Below the pieces are notes generated by a model that searched no databases, had not been told where the DNA came from, and saw only the letters and a list, made by a program, of their open reading frames with translations. From Sodaliphilus pleomorphus (GTDB lineage: Bacteria > Bacteroidota > Bacteroidia > Bacteroidales > Muribaculaceae), in NCBI RefSeq assembly GCF_009676955.1, contig NZ_CP045696.1, positions 1,300,501 through 1,364,500 on the forward strand: 64,000 bases of DNA, in the 5' to 3' direction. The position numbers and the translations under genes were made by a program. Of this stretch, positions 9,244 to 17,365 are shown in pieces; positions within the stretch are counted from its first letter, which is position 1, and each line of letters starts with the position of its first letter.

Positions 9244-10374
9244 CTACAAGCCCAGCAGGCGCTTGATTTTCCAGAAGATTTCGGTATTGTCCATGAAGCC
9301 GGTGAAGTTTTCTGATCCCGGGCCGAAGGCATACACTGGCACCATTGTGCCCGAGTGGTCGCGGGTAGAGAAGTTGACCTGCACGGTGCCGGTGTGGTAG
9401 TCGCCGCCCAGCACGGTGGGGCCGCCCGTCTGGTGGTCGGCCGTGACGACGACGAGGGTCTGGCCGTCGGCAGCGGCCCATTTCATCACAGCGCCTATGG
9501 TCTGGTCAAAGTCGAGCGTCTCCTGCATGAGCATGTCGAGCTGGTTGAAGTGGCCGTAGTCGTCGAGCTGGCTGCCCTCGATCATCATGAAGAAGCCGTT
9601 CTTGTTATGGTTGAGCAGGTCGATGCCCTTGAGCGAAGCCTTGGCCAGGAGGTCGCCACGCTCGGCAGGCACGGGAGTGTCGACAGGATAGGGCACGGCA
9701 TAGATCTTGCCGCTCTTGCAGCGCCACAGCTCGTCGAGGGTGCGGGCCACGCGGTAGCCCTTCTTCTCAAGCTCGGAGAAGATGTTGCGGCCGTCGTCGC
9801 GGTGCTCAAAGTACTTGGCGCCGCCGCCAAACACATAGTCGAGCGGGGCGTTGAGATAGTCGAGTATCAAGTCCTGCTCCTTGTTGCGGTCGAGGTTGTG
9901 GGCCACAAAGTCGCAGGGGGTGGCGTCCCACAAGCGGCAGGTCACAGCAATGCCGTTGGCCTTGCCAGCCTTGTGAGCCAGCACGTTGAGCGACTCGAGC
10001 GGGCGCCCCGTGGAGTCGACGCCCACGGCGTGGTAGCGGGTCTTGTAGCCAGTGGCCAGCGAGGTGCCGCCCGAGCCCGAGTCGGTGATGAGGCGGTTGC
10101 TGGCCGGGGTCTTGGAGATGCCGGTGTACTGCGCGTTTTCGAGCCACAAGTGGCCGTGGTTGCAGGTCCAGGCAGCCTCGATGTGCATCAAGCTCATGCC
10201 GTCGCCTATCATGAGTATCACATTTTTCACTTTGCCGTCCCCCTTGGGCGGTGCGATTTTCTCCACTTGGTAGGGCGTGGGGAAGGTGTAGGTCTGTACA
10301 TTGGCGGGTTCAGCCATGGCTGTCATTGACATGATGGCAAAAGCTGCAAGCGATAAAAACAATTTCGGTTTCAT
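9244..10374 (-). CDS. Alkaline phosphatase
   Basis: 376 residues with signal peptide (about 1-21, MTAMA). Metal and nucleophile motifs are in order: MIGDGMS (Asp58), TDSGSGGTSLATG (Ser99 nucleophile), a central EGSQLDDYGHFN segment with metal ligands, TADHQTGG, and a C-terminal DHSGTMVPVYAFGPG. It hydrolyses phosphomonoesters non-specifically in the periplasm. It is first in a five-gene operon ending in the PI-PLC gene. A TAACTTTGC promoter element lies 37 bp before the start. No PHO-box-like repeat was recognised. Confidence 0.93.
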   Translation of the reverse strand: MKPKLFLSLAAFAIMSMTAMAEPANVQTYTFPTPYQVEKIAPPKGDGKVKNVILMIGDGMSLMHIEAAWTCNHGHLWLENAQYTGISKTPASNRLITDSGSGGTSLATGYKTRYHAVGVDSTGRPLESLNVLAHKAGKANGIAVTCRLWDATPCDFVAHNLDRNKEQDLILDYLNAPLDYVFGGGAKYFEHRDDGRNIFSELEKKGYRVARTLDELWRCKSGKIYAVPYPVDTPVPAERGDLLAKASLKGIDLLNHNKNGFFMMIEGSQLDDYGHFNQLDMLMQETLDFDQTIGAVMKWAAADGQTLVVVTADHQTGGPTVLGGDYHTGTVQVNFSTRDHSGTMVPVYAFGPGSENFTGFMDNTEIFWKIKRLLGL

Positions 10375-10410
10375 AATCTGTTGAAAAGTAGGTTCAATAT
10401 AAAAGCAAGG

Positions 10411-10419
10411 GCAAAGTTA
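10411..10419 (-). promoter_or_regulatory. -7 element for the alkaline phosphatase operon
   Basis: TAACTTTGC on the minus strand, a full match to TAnnTTTG(C/T). The -33 region is weak, which may indicate activator dependence. Confidence 0.6.
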
Positions 10420-10563
10420 AGTAAAAAATTCCACAACAGTTCACCATCAGGCTTTCCAATTCATCCTCGAGTGCCCGCGAGTGTGAGGCAGGCATCGCAA
10501 TCGTTTGCAGAAATTAGCATCAATTAATGGGCATGTATCGACCTGGCATAGACAATAAAACCG

Positions 10564-10572
10564 TATATTTGC
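10564..10572 (+). promoter_or_regulatory. -7 element for glgB
   Basis: TATATTTGC, 42 bp before the glgB start; -33 region poor. Confidence 0.6.
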
Positions 10573-10614
10573 AATAGAAAAGAAGACAATCCACAACAAA
10601 ACCTATATGCACTC

Positions 10615-12696
10615 ATGACAAAGACTCTCCCTATCATCAACGACGACCCGTGGCTCGAGCCCTATGCAGCAGCCATCGAGGGCCGTCACGAGGACGCTGC
10701 CCGCAAGATTCAAGAGCTCACGGGCGGCAGCGGCAATCTCGACGACTTTGCCAACGCCTACAACTACTACGGCCTGCACCGCGACCAGCAGGGCTGGACC
10801 TTGCGCGAGTGGGCGCCCCATGCCACAAGCATCTACCTGGTGGGCACCTTCAGCGACTGGAAAGAGTGCGAGCCCTACCGCATGCAGCCAGTGGCCGACG
10901 GCAACTGGGAAATAAAGCTGCCGGCACGGGCAATGAAGCACGGCGACCTGTTTAAGCTCCATGTGCACTGGGACGGAGGCTGGGGCGAACGCATACCGGC
11001 CTATGCCACCCGCGTGGTGCAGGACGAGACGACCAAGATATTTTCGGCACAAGTGTGGTGCCCCGAGAAGCCCTACCAGTTCAAGGTGAAGCATTTTGTG
11101 CCCAACACGGCCCCGCTGCTCATCTACGAGTGCCACATAGGCATGGCCGAGGACAAGGAGGGCGTGGGCACCTACGAGGAGTTTCGCGTCAACGTGCTGC
11201 CGCGTGTGATCAAGGACGGCTACAACGCCATCCAGATCATGGCCATCCAGGAGCACCCCTACTACGGCTCCTTCGGCTACCACGTGTCGAGCTTCTATGC
11301 CGCCTCGAGCCGTTTTGGCACGCCCGACGAGCTCAAGCACCTCATCGACGATGCCCACGCTGCCGGCATTGCCGTGATCATGGACATTGTGCACTCGCAC
11401 GCCGTGAAAAACGAGGTAGAGGGGCTGGGGCGCTTCGACGGCAGCTACGACCTCTACTTCTACGGCGACAGCCGCCGCGAGCACCCGGCTTGGGACTCGC
11501 TGTGCTTTGACTACGGCAAAGACGCTGTGCTCAACTTCCTGCTCAGCAACTGCAAGTACTGGATAAAGGAGTACCAGTTTGACGGCTTCCGCTTCGACGG
11601 CGTGACCTCGATGCTCTACTACAACCACGGGCTGGGACAGGCCTTCGGCAGCTATGCCGACTACTACAACGGCGGCGAGGACACCAATGCCATCACCTAT
11701 CTCACCCTGGCCAACGTGCTCATACACGAGATCAACCCGCACGCCATCACCATTGCCGAGGAGATGAGCGGCATGCCGGGCCTGGCACGCCCCTACAGCG
11801 ACGGCGGCCTGGGCTTTGACTACCGCATGGCCATGGGCATACCCGACTACTGGATCAAGACCATCAAGGAGAAGCGCGACGAGGACTGGAAGCCCACCTC
11901 GATATTCTGGGAGCTCACCAACCGCCGCGCCGACGAGAAGACCGTGAGCTATGCCGAGAGCCACGACCAGGCGCTGGTGGGCGACAAGACCATCATCTTC
12001 CGCCTCATCGACAAGGAGATGTACTGGCACATGATGGTGGGCGACAACAACAGCGTGGTCGACCGCGGCATGGCCCTGCACAAGATGATACGCATGGCCA
12101 CAGCCTCGCTCATCAACGGGGCCTACCTCAACTTCATGGGCAACGAGTGGGGTCACCCCGAGTGGATCGACTTCCCGCGCGAGGGCAACGGCTGGAGCTA
12201 CAAGTATGCCCGCCGCCAGTGGTCGCTGGTCGACCGCAAGGACCTGAAATACCAGTACCTGAACAACTGGGACAACGACATGATACACCTGCTCTCGAGC
12301 GTGCACAACTTCCAGGCCACGCCCATACGCAAGCTGTGGGACAAGGACGATGACCAAGTGCTGGCCTACATGCGCGGCAACCTGGTGTTTGTGTTCAACT
12401 TCAGCCCCACGCGCTCCTACACGGGCTATGGCATCCTGGCCCCGGCGGGCGAGTACGACGGGGTGCTCGACAGCGACAGCCCGCGCTACGGCGGCTACGG
12501 CAACATCGACGAGAGCGTGAGTCATCTCACGCAGCCCGACCCGCTCTATGCCGACGCTCACCTGGGCTGGCTCAAGCTCTACCTGCCGGCCCGCAGCATG
12601 CAAGTGCTGCGCCTGGCCGCAGCCAAGCCCGTGAAAGCCGCGGCCCGCAAGCCTGCGGCCAGGAAGGCTCACACGGGCAGGAAAAAGAAGAAATAA
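10615..12696 (+). CDS. glgB: 1,4-alpha-glucan branching enzyme (GH13)
   Basis: 693 residues. An N-terminal CBM48-type domain (DQQGWTLREWAPHATSIYLVG) precedes the GH13 barrel. Barrel motifs are seen in order: DIVHSH (region I), GFRFDGVTSM (nucleophile Asp), ITIAEEMSG (acid/base Glu) and YAESHDQALVG (stabilising Asp in region IV). The enzyme makes alpha-1,6 branches in glycogen. Gene layout resembles the eukaryote-like branching enzymes usual in Bacteroidetes. The last 25 or so residues are Ala/Lys/Arg-rich and end in RKKKK, a disordered tail outside the enzyme fold. Monocistronic: own promoter, strong terminator after it. Confidence 0.95.
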   Translation: MTKTLPIINDDPWLEPYAAAIEGRHEDAARKIQELTGGSGNLDDFANAYNYYGLHRDQQGWTLREWAPHATSIYLVGTFSDWKECEPYRMQPVADGNWEIKLPARAMKHGDLFKLHVHWDGGWGERIPAYATRVVQDETTKIFSAQVWCPEKPYQFKVKHFVPNTAPLLIYECHIGMAEDKEGVGTYEEFRVNVLPRVIKDGYNAIQIMAIQEHPYYGSFGYHVSSFYAASSRFGTPDELKHLIDDAHAAGIAVIMDIVHSHAVKNEVEGLGRFDGSYDLYFYGDSRREHPAWDSLCFDYGKDAVLNFLLSNCKYWIKEYQFDGFRFDGVTSMLYYNHGLGQAFGSYADYYNGGEDTNAITYLTLANVLIHEINPHAITIAEEMSGMPGLARPYSDGGLGFDYRMAMGIPDYWIKTIKEKRDEDWKPTSIFWELTNRRADEKTVSYAESHDQALVGDKTIIFRLIDKEMYWHMMVGDNNSVVDRGMALHKMIRMATASLINGAYLNFMGNEWGHPEWIDFPREGNGWSYKYARRQWSLVDRKDLKYQYLNNWDNDMIHLLSSVHNFQATPIRKLWDKDDDQVLAYMRGNLVFVFNFSPTRSYTGYGILAPAGEYDGVLDSDSPRYGGYGNIDESVSHLTQPDPLYADAHLGWLKLYLPARSMQVLRLAAAKPVKAAARKPAARKAHTGRKKKK

Positions 12697-12755
12697 TGCC
12701 AACTGCTCCCCTCCCCCGCCAGCGTGGCGAGGCGGCGGGGAGCGGCCAATGTGCA

Positions 12756-12801
12756 ACGGGGGCACGTTTCTACTTGTGCAAAAAGAGAAACGTGCCCCCG
12801 T
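12756..12801. terminator. Bidirectional hairpin between convergent glgB and Fe-ADH genes
   Basis: A 16-bp perfect stem (12756-12771 with 12786-12801), 14-nt loop. Sequence beyond the stem is A/T-rich on the plus side but without a clean T run. Confidence 0.7.
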
Positions 12802-12827
12802 CGTGATTATATATATAAGCCTGCTGG

Positions 12828-13997
12828 CTACTTGTAGCTCTGCTGGTAGATGTCGATGATCTCCTCGCGGGTGAGGAAGCGCGGATCGAAGTCGAAGAGG
12901 CCGCCCATGGTCTCGGTGGCATTGGTGGCAAAGCGGTCGAAGTCGGCCGGCGTGATGCCCCAGTCGCTCAGCTTCACATTGTCGACGCCGCACTCACGCT
13001 GCATGATATCGAGCGCGTCGAGGAAGTCGCTGGGCCGTGCACTCTTCTGCATGGTCATCTTCTCGGCCATCTTCATGTAGCGCTTCATGGCATCGTTTTT
13101 AAATGCCTTGTAGTAGGCCTTGCTTATCGCAATCAGGCCGGCACCGTGAGGCAGCTTGGGATAGAAGGCGCTCATGGCGTGCTCCAGGCTGTGCTCGCCC
13201 GTGCAGCTGCTCGTGGCCTCGACCATGCCGGCCAGCGTGCTGGCCCAAGCCACCTTGCTGCGGGCGCGCAGGTCGCGGCCGTCGGCCACAGCCACAGGCA
13301 GGTACTTGTAGAGCAGGCGCACGGCCTCGAGTGCATAGAGGTCGCTTATGGGCGTGTGCTGCGTGCGGTTGATATAGCCCTCGGCAGCATGGAAGAAGGC
13401 GTCGAAGCCCTGATAGGCCGTGAGCTTGGGAGGCAAGGTGAGCATGAGCTCGGGGTCGACAATCGAGAGCGTGGGGAAGGTGTGCTCAAAGCCGAACCCG
13501 ATCTTCTCGTTGACCTCGGTGTTGGTGATCACGCCCCAGGGGTCGACCTCGGTGCCCGTGCCGGCCGTGGTGGGAATGGCCACGATGGGCAGAGCCCGGG
13601 TCACCGGCTTGCCCTTGCCATGGCCGCCCTGCACATAGTCCCACAGGTCGCCGCCCATGGCCACGACCACGGCTATGGCCTTGGCCGTGTCGATCGAGCT
13701 GCCGCCGCCCAGCCCTACAACAAAGTCGCATTTCGAGTCGCGGCACAACTGGGCACCTTCCTCGACATGCGACTTGATGGGATTGGGCAATATCTTGTCG
13801 AACACTTCACTCTCTACTCCTGCCTGGGCGAGCTGCTTCTGCACAAGGTCGAGGTAGCCGTATTTTTTCATCGACGTCCCCGACGAGATTACAATGAGTG
13901 CTTTCTTGCCTGGAAGCGGCTGCTGCGACAGGTTTTTCAGTTCCCCAGCACCGAACACCAGCCGGGTGGGGATGTAAAGTCCGAATTTCTGCATCAT
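12828..13997 (-). CDS. Iron-containing alcohol dehydrogenase (group III)
   Basis: 389 residues. NAD(P)-binding motif GLGGGSSIDTAKAIA and PTTAGTGTEVDPWGV are typical of the family; the metal site is intact, with FDAFFHAAEGYI (Asp/His ligands) and GEHSLEHAMSA, then PHGAG with the further histidine. Members reduce aldehydes or ketones to alcohols (butanol, lactaldehyde, 1,3-propanediol types); subfamily not assignable. Cytoplasmic. It faces glgB and shares its terminator hairpin. Single gene with its own upstream region. Confidence 0.92.
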   Translation of the reverse strand: MMQKFGLYIPTRLVFGAGELKNLSQQPLPGKKALIVISSGTSMKKYGYLDLVQKQLAQAGVESEVFDKILPNPIKSHVEEGAQLCRDSKCDFVVGLGGGSSIDTAKAIAVVVAMGGDLWDYVQGGHGKGKPVTRALPIVAIPTTAGTGTEVDPWGVITNTEVNEKIGFGFEHTFPTLSIVDPELMLTLPPKLTAYQGFDAFFHAAEGYINRTQHTPISDLYALEAVRLLYKYLPVAVADGRDLRARSKVAWASTLAGMVEATSSCTGEHSLEHAMSAFYPKLPHGAGLIAISKAYYKAFKNDAMKRYMKMAEKMTMQKSARPSDFLDALDIMQRECGVDNVKLSDWGITPADFDRFATNATETMGGLFDFDPRFLTREEIIDIYQQSYK

Positions 13998-14168
13998 AGT
14001 GTTTCTTGTATTTTTTTAGGACAGCCTCATGGCGCATGAGGCTGCCGGTTCCTGTTAAATAAATTATCTACTTGGGGTAAAGTTACTGAATTGAAACGAC
14101 AAAAGCAAGTAAAAGCCCAAAATTAAATTTTATTGACGTTTTTATGAGCACATTGAAATATTTATCAC

Positions 14169-14177
14169 TACCTTTGC
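14169..14177 (+). promoter_or_regulatory. -7 element for slyD
   Basis: TACCTTTGC about 97 bp before the slyD start, implying a roughly 90-nt leader. Confidence 0.6.
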
Positions 14178-14273
14178 CACGCGCTGTGCTCCCCGTTGCC
14201 TTGGGGCGATGCCGCAACGCTACATCACACACACAATACACAACAAAAAGAAACAACAATATAAATCATATAT

Positions 14274-14834
14274 ATGGAAACAATCAAGTTTGGGAAATAT
14301 GTGTCGCTGGCCTATGAGATTTTTGTAGTCGACGGCGGCAAGGAAACCTCGGTGTTCAAGTTCAGCCAGTCGAAGCCCGACAGCTTTGTCTATGGCATGG
14401 ATCAGACGATGATCGACGCCTTCATGAAGCACATCGAGGGCAAGGCACAGGGCGACACGTTCGACTTCACGCTCACGCCCGAGGAAGCCTTCGGCGACAG
14501 GAAGCAGGAGCTGGTGATGACATTTGACAAGAAGATGTTTGAGCACGACGGCGAGTTTGACAGCGACAACGTGTATGAGGGTGCGGCAGTGCCCATGCGC
14601 ACCGAGCAGGGCATGATTGTGACCGGCCGTGTGACGGCCATCACCGCCACCGAGGTGACCCTCGACTTCAACCACCCACTGGCGGGCGAAACAATACACT
14701 ATGTGGGCCAGGTGCTGCTCGTGCGCGACGCCACGCCCAGCGAGCTCAACCCCAAGCACGGCGGCTGCGAGGGCTGCAGCGGCAGTTGCGGCCACGAGGG
14801 CGGATGCGATGGTTGCAGCGGCAGCTGCGACTGA
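14274..14834 (+). CDS. slyD: SlyD-type FKBP peptidyl-prolyl cis-trans isomerase
   Basis: 186 residues. The split FKBP domain with the inserted IF chaperone flap is evident: LAYEIFVVDGG, then VYGMDQTMIDAFMKHIEGKAQGD, LTPEEAFGDR, and the closing NHPLAGETIHYVGQVLLVRDAT. The C-terminal 27 or so residues are rich in Cys, Gly and His (HGGCEGCSGSCGHEGGCDG...), like the metal-binding tail of SlyD that hands nickel to hydrogenase maturation. SlyD is a cytoplasmic folding helper. No hydrogenase genes are nearby, so a nickel role is only an inference from the tail. Confidence 0.93.
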   Translation: METIKFGKYVSLAYEIFVVDGGKETSVFKFSQSKPDSFVYGMDQTMIDAFMKHIEGKAQGDTFDFTLTPEEAFGDRKQELVMTFDKKMFEHDGEFDSDNVYEGAAVPMRTEQGMIVTGRVTAITATEVTLDFNHPLAGETIHYVGQVLLVRDATPSELNPKHGGCEGCSGSCGHEGGCDGCSGSCD

Positions 14835-14851
14835 TCACTCCCCTTGCAGCC

Positions 14852-15160
14852 TCACTGCTTGAAGATCACGGCCACGGCGATCACGGCCACCAGCAAGACG
14901 GCCGCCACCAGCCACAGCACAAAGGTGCGGTGATCGACCGGCTCGTCCTCGGTGTTGCGATGCAGCCCGGGCCAGTCGTGCTCGTCGTGGAGCTCGGGCA
15001 GCGACGTGCGTTGCATCGTGCTCTGCTGCTCGGCAGCCTGCTCCTGGTTGTGGCGAGCCTCCTCGGCACCGGGATTGAGCACACGCTCAAAGTCGGTCTG
15101 GCCCGGGCCCAGCACTTGCAGGAAATCGTCGTTGCGACGGCGGCGCTTGTATTCTTTCAT
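14852..15160 (-). CDS. Small tail-anchored membrane protein, unknown function
   Basis: 102 residues. The first 75 are charged and hydrophilic, starting with a basic run (KEYKRRRRNDD); one transmembrane helix lies at about 80-100 (TFVLWLVAAVLLVAVIAVAVI) and ends in FKQ. This arrangement implies a C-terminal anchor with the basic N-terminus in the cytoplasm. No family recognised. It faces slyD, 17 bp apart. Confidence 0.6.
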   Translation of the reverse strand: MKEYKRRRRNDDFLQVLGPGQTDFERVLNPGAEEARHNQEQAAEQQSTMQRTSLPELHDEHDWPGLHRNTEDEPVDHRTFVLWLVAAVLLVAVIAVAVIFKQ

Positions 15161-15212
15161 CGTTTTGCAGTGTTTTTACGGTTTACTATCTACATGAAAA
15201 ACGGGCAAAAAC

Positions 15213-15352
15213 TGCTAATTCCAATTAGAAGTGCAAAACTCTGCGGTGCATTAAAACATGAAAAACACCGCGGAGGTTTGCCTTGCGGCTGGGGGCGCGA
15301 AGCCCCCAAAGAGCATTGGCGGATAACTTAAGCAATACAAAAAAAGAGGAGA
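15213..15352 (+). repeat. Tandem repeat, unit 1 (140 bp)
   Basis: Starts TGCTAATTCCAATTAGAAG and ends GAGGAGA; repeated 144 bp downstream with a few differences. Contains a 10-bp stem (CTCTGCGGTG with CACCGCGGAG) and a GGGGGC/GCCCCC hairpin. Confidence 0.85.
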
Positions 15353-15356
15353 TCTT

Positions 15357-15496
15357 TGCTAATTCCAATTAGAAGTGCAAAACTCTGTGGTGCATTAACC
15401 CATGAAAAACACCGCGGAGATTTGCCTTGCGGCTGGGGGCGCGAAGCCCCCAAAGAGCATTGGCGGATGACGTAAGCAATACAAAAAAAGAGGAGA
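15357..15496 (+). repeat. Tandem repeat, unit 2 (140 bp)
   Basis: Second copy. One stem base differs from unit 1 (C to T), turning a C-G pair into a G-U pair so the hairpin is kept. Followed by a GAGGAGAAC/GTTCCCCTC imperfect hairpin. Confidence 0.85.
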
Positions 15497-15538
15497 ACCT
15501 TCGTTCCCCTCCCTAAGATTAATTAATTTTGTATTGTG

Positions 15539-15765
15539 ATGTATAAACAATTAACCTCAGAGCAAAGATACACAATAAGTGTGCTACTCCAAAAGAAATT
15601 CTCACTTAGTTTCATAGCCGAGACTATTGGTGTGTCAGTGTAAGCACGGTTTCTCGTGAGCGAAGGCGTAATGCTAATGCTAAAGGCGTTTATGCCGCAC
15701 CTACGGCCGTATTGAAAGTCAAACGGCGTAAGGCAAGAGGAGAGATCGAACGACAGATAGCTTAG
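15539..15765 (+). pseudogene. IS30-family transposase, N-terminal remnant
   Basis: Read from ATG 15539 the frame gives MYKQLTSEQRYTISVLLQKK and then FSLSFIAETIGVSV before a stop; switching frame at about 15640 continues STVSRERRRNANAKGVYAAP and a basic stretch to a stop at 15763-15765. This is the N-terminal helix-turn-helix of IS30 transposases (LTxEQRxxI...IAexxGvSxSTVSREirRN). The DDE catalytic part is absent, and there is a frameshift, so it is a dead fragment. Its end overlaps the higA stop codon on the other strand. The matching ORF on the minus strand is a shadow. Confidence 0.75.
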
Positions 15766-16067
15766 CACACTGGTTTCACTATTTCTACTCTCATGCCAAG
15801 AGCACTGATGATCCTATAAAAGGCACCGACGCTGGGTGTGATGATACCATTTTCTATTTTTGAGATATACGACTTGGTCGTGTGAGTGCGTTTCGCAAGT
15901 TCAGCCTGAGTCATATTGGCTTCTTTCCGAGCGTCGTGAAGTATCTGACCCGAGTAGAAAGAGTATGCCTTCTCCTCTGCCAATGCTCGCTCGGGAGTGC
16001 CCGCCTTCCCAAATTTCTTATCAAGAACCAAATCGTAATCAGCGATTTTGTGATTGTTTGTCTGCAT
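15762..16067 (-). CDS. higA: HigA-type antitoxin, XRE-family HTH
   Basis: 101 residues. A linker region (1-45) is followed by an XRE helix-turn-helix, ARKEANMTQAELAKRTHTTK and SYISKIENG, at about 48-80. In HigBA modules the antitoxin binds the toxin and represses the shared promoter. The gene follows the toxin gene and overlaps it by 29 nt, the toxin-first order typical of HigBA. Its stop codon sits inside the IS30 remnant end. Confidence 0.88.
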   Translation of the reverse strand: MQTNNHKIADYDLVLDKKFGKAGTPERALAEEKAYSFYSGQILHDARKEANMTQAELAKRTHTTKSYISKIENGIITPSVGAFYRIISALGMRVEIVKPVC

Positions 16068-16380
16068 AGTATGCCTCCTTAATTTTAATTGCCTTTTCTA
16101 TTTCTGCGTTTGGCGTTTTCTGAGTCTTCTTTTGGAAACCATTGAAAAGAACCACAATCCTACCTTCGTCGAAGATGAAGAATACACGGAATATATTGCT
16201 GTTGAAATCCGTCCTCAACTCATAGATGCCTTCTCTAATCAGTTTCACGAACTTCTTGGACAACCGATCTTGGGTCTTCAAGAGAAGTAATCCATACTGA
16301 ATTTTCTCCTGCTCTTTGTCCGTCAACGTTTCCATGAAAGCTTCAAAATAGCCACCATAAGTAACTATCTTCCTTTCCAT
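16039..16380 (-). CDS. higB: HigB/RelE-superfamily toxin (Gp49-like)
   Basis: 113 residues. The core reads LIREGIYELRTDFNSNIFRVFFIFDEGRIVVLFNGFQKKTQKTP, the hallmark of HigB/Gp49-type mRNA interferases (ELR...FRV.Y..D....+LL.gF.KKtqkTP), with Lys/Arg residues after the last strand. Such toxins cleave mRNA on the ribosome. First gene of the toxin-antitoxin pair; the upstream -7 element TACCTTTGT is only about 4 bp from the start codon. Confidence 0.88.
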   Translation of the reverse strand: MERKIVTYGGYFEAFMETLTDKEQEKIQYGLLLLKTQDRLSKKFVKLIREGIYELRTDFNSNIFRVFFIFDEGRIVVLFNGFQKKTQKTPNAEIEKAIKIKEAYYADKQSQNR

Positions 16381-16383
16381 ATC

Positions 16384-16392
16384 ACAAAGGTA
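16384..16392 (-). promoter_or_regulatory. Promoter of higBA
   Basis: -7 element TACCTTTGT on the minus strand with TTGT 19 bp upstream. Its position predicts transcription starting at or next to the higB ATG. Confidence 0.55.
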
Positions 16393-16698
16393 GGAAAAGT
16401 TTCAATATTAGACAACTTTTTCCTTATACTATTTCATGCTAAAAAAAAATTAAATCGTATCACGGAATTGACAAACATCTTTAATTTGCAATTTGTAATC
16501 AACATATTTTTTATTGAAATAGTACTGAAGTTATAACTGTACATTTTGTACCATTTACCACGTAACAATCTGATAATCAAGTAACATTATATTTTCAATA
16601 TGGAATGAAAAAAGGGGCAAAAACGGCTCTTATTTGCTAAAGAAAGTTAAAGGCAGAAAAAATGTGCCGAAAAATTATGTTGTAAAACATATTTGTCT

Positions 16699-16707
16699 TA
16701 CTTTTGC
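16699..16707 (+). promoter_or_regulatory. -7 element of an orphan transcript
   Basis: TACTTTTGC, full consensus, with no ORF downstream on this strand before a terminator at 16828-16857. Confidence 0.65.
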
Positions 16708-16712
16708 ATCGG

Positions 16713-16857
16713 TTTTTCATGGTATTAGTTTTTAAGGTTACGAGATACCAGGCGTCGTGAGACGGTTCTTATTTCGTTTTTGTTTAAGGTTTATGTTAAT
16801 GGTATTAGAAGGTTAATTAGTTAAGCAATCCGCGATAGCGATATCACGGATTTTTTT
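16713..16857 (+). ncRNA. Candidate structured small RNA (about 145 nt)
   Basis: Bounded by the -7 element at 16699 and an intrinsic terminator (16828-16837 with 16842-16851, one C-A mismatch, seven T). Contains GGTAT/ATACC pairing, a CGTC-GTGA-GACG hairpin with a GNRA tetraloop at 16753-16764, and ATGGTATTAG twice (16719 and 16799), each near an AAGGTTA motif. No ORF with a plausible start. It converges on ssb. I recall similar ATGGTATTAG...AAGGTTA transcripts in Bacteroidales but cannot name the Rfam family. Confidence 0.6.
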
Positions 16858-16924
16858 GTACCATAACTTCGTTCCTACTCTTATAGGCATTTCTATCAAG
16901 ATGAATTGCCACAGAAGAAATCAG

Positions 16925-17365
16925 TCAGAAGGGGATGTCGGGGGCAGCAGCGCCGGCATTTCCACCACCCTGTGGCTGCCGGGGTTGCGGCTGGGGCGCG
17001 GCAGCGGGCGACGACGGCGCTGTGGCCTGCGGGCGGCTGCCCAGGAGCTCAAAGGTGTCGGCATACACCTCGGTCACCGTGTGCTTGATGGTGTTGCGGT
17101 CTTCCCAGGTGCGCGTGCGCAGCTTGCCCTCGATATAGAGCTTGGTGCCGCGGCGAATGTAGCGCTCGGCAATCTCGGCGTTCTTGCCCCACATCACGAT
17201 GCGGTGCCACTCGGTGCGCTCGGGCACTTGCTGCCCGCCGGCAGCGGTATAGGCCCGCTCGGTGGTGGCCAGTGAGAACGTGGCCACAATCTGGCCCTGG
17301 GCTGGATAGCGCACGTCGGGGTCCTTGCCCACGTTGCCCAGCAGAATGACTTTGTTGACTGACAT
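16925..17365 (-). CDS. ssb: Single-stranded DNA-binding protein
   Basis: 146 residues. The OB fold is complete: MSVNKVILLGNVGKDPDVRY, FSLATTERA, TEWHRIVMWGKNAEIAERYIRRG, LYIEGKLRTRTWED. A Pro/Gln/Gly-rich linker follows and the protein ends in APDIPF, the acidic-hydrophobic tip that recruits partner proteins including RecO. Essential for replication and repair. Single gene; its leader upstream contains GGCACT/AGTGCC and GCGCA/TGCGC hairpins between promoter and start. Confidence 0.96.
   Translation of the reverse strand: MSVNKVILLGNVGKDPDVRYPAQGQIVATFSLATTERAYTAAGGQQVPERTEWHRIVMWGKNAEIAERYIRRGTKLYIEGKLRTRTWEDRNTIKHTVTEVYADTFELLGSRPQATAPSSPAAAPQPQPRQPQGGGNAGAAAPDIPF

Noticed and set aside
10603..12993. 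796-codon minus-strand frame opposite glgB
   Set aside because: Antisense shadow with no family resemblance; glgB catalytic motifs are on the plus strand.
15523..15768. 81-codon minus-strand frame after higA
   Set aside because: Antisense of the IS30 transposase remnant.
15762..16067. higA as a stand-alone regulator
   Set aside because: The overlapping RelE-type gene upstream makes a toxin-antitoxin pair the simpler reading.
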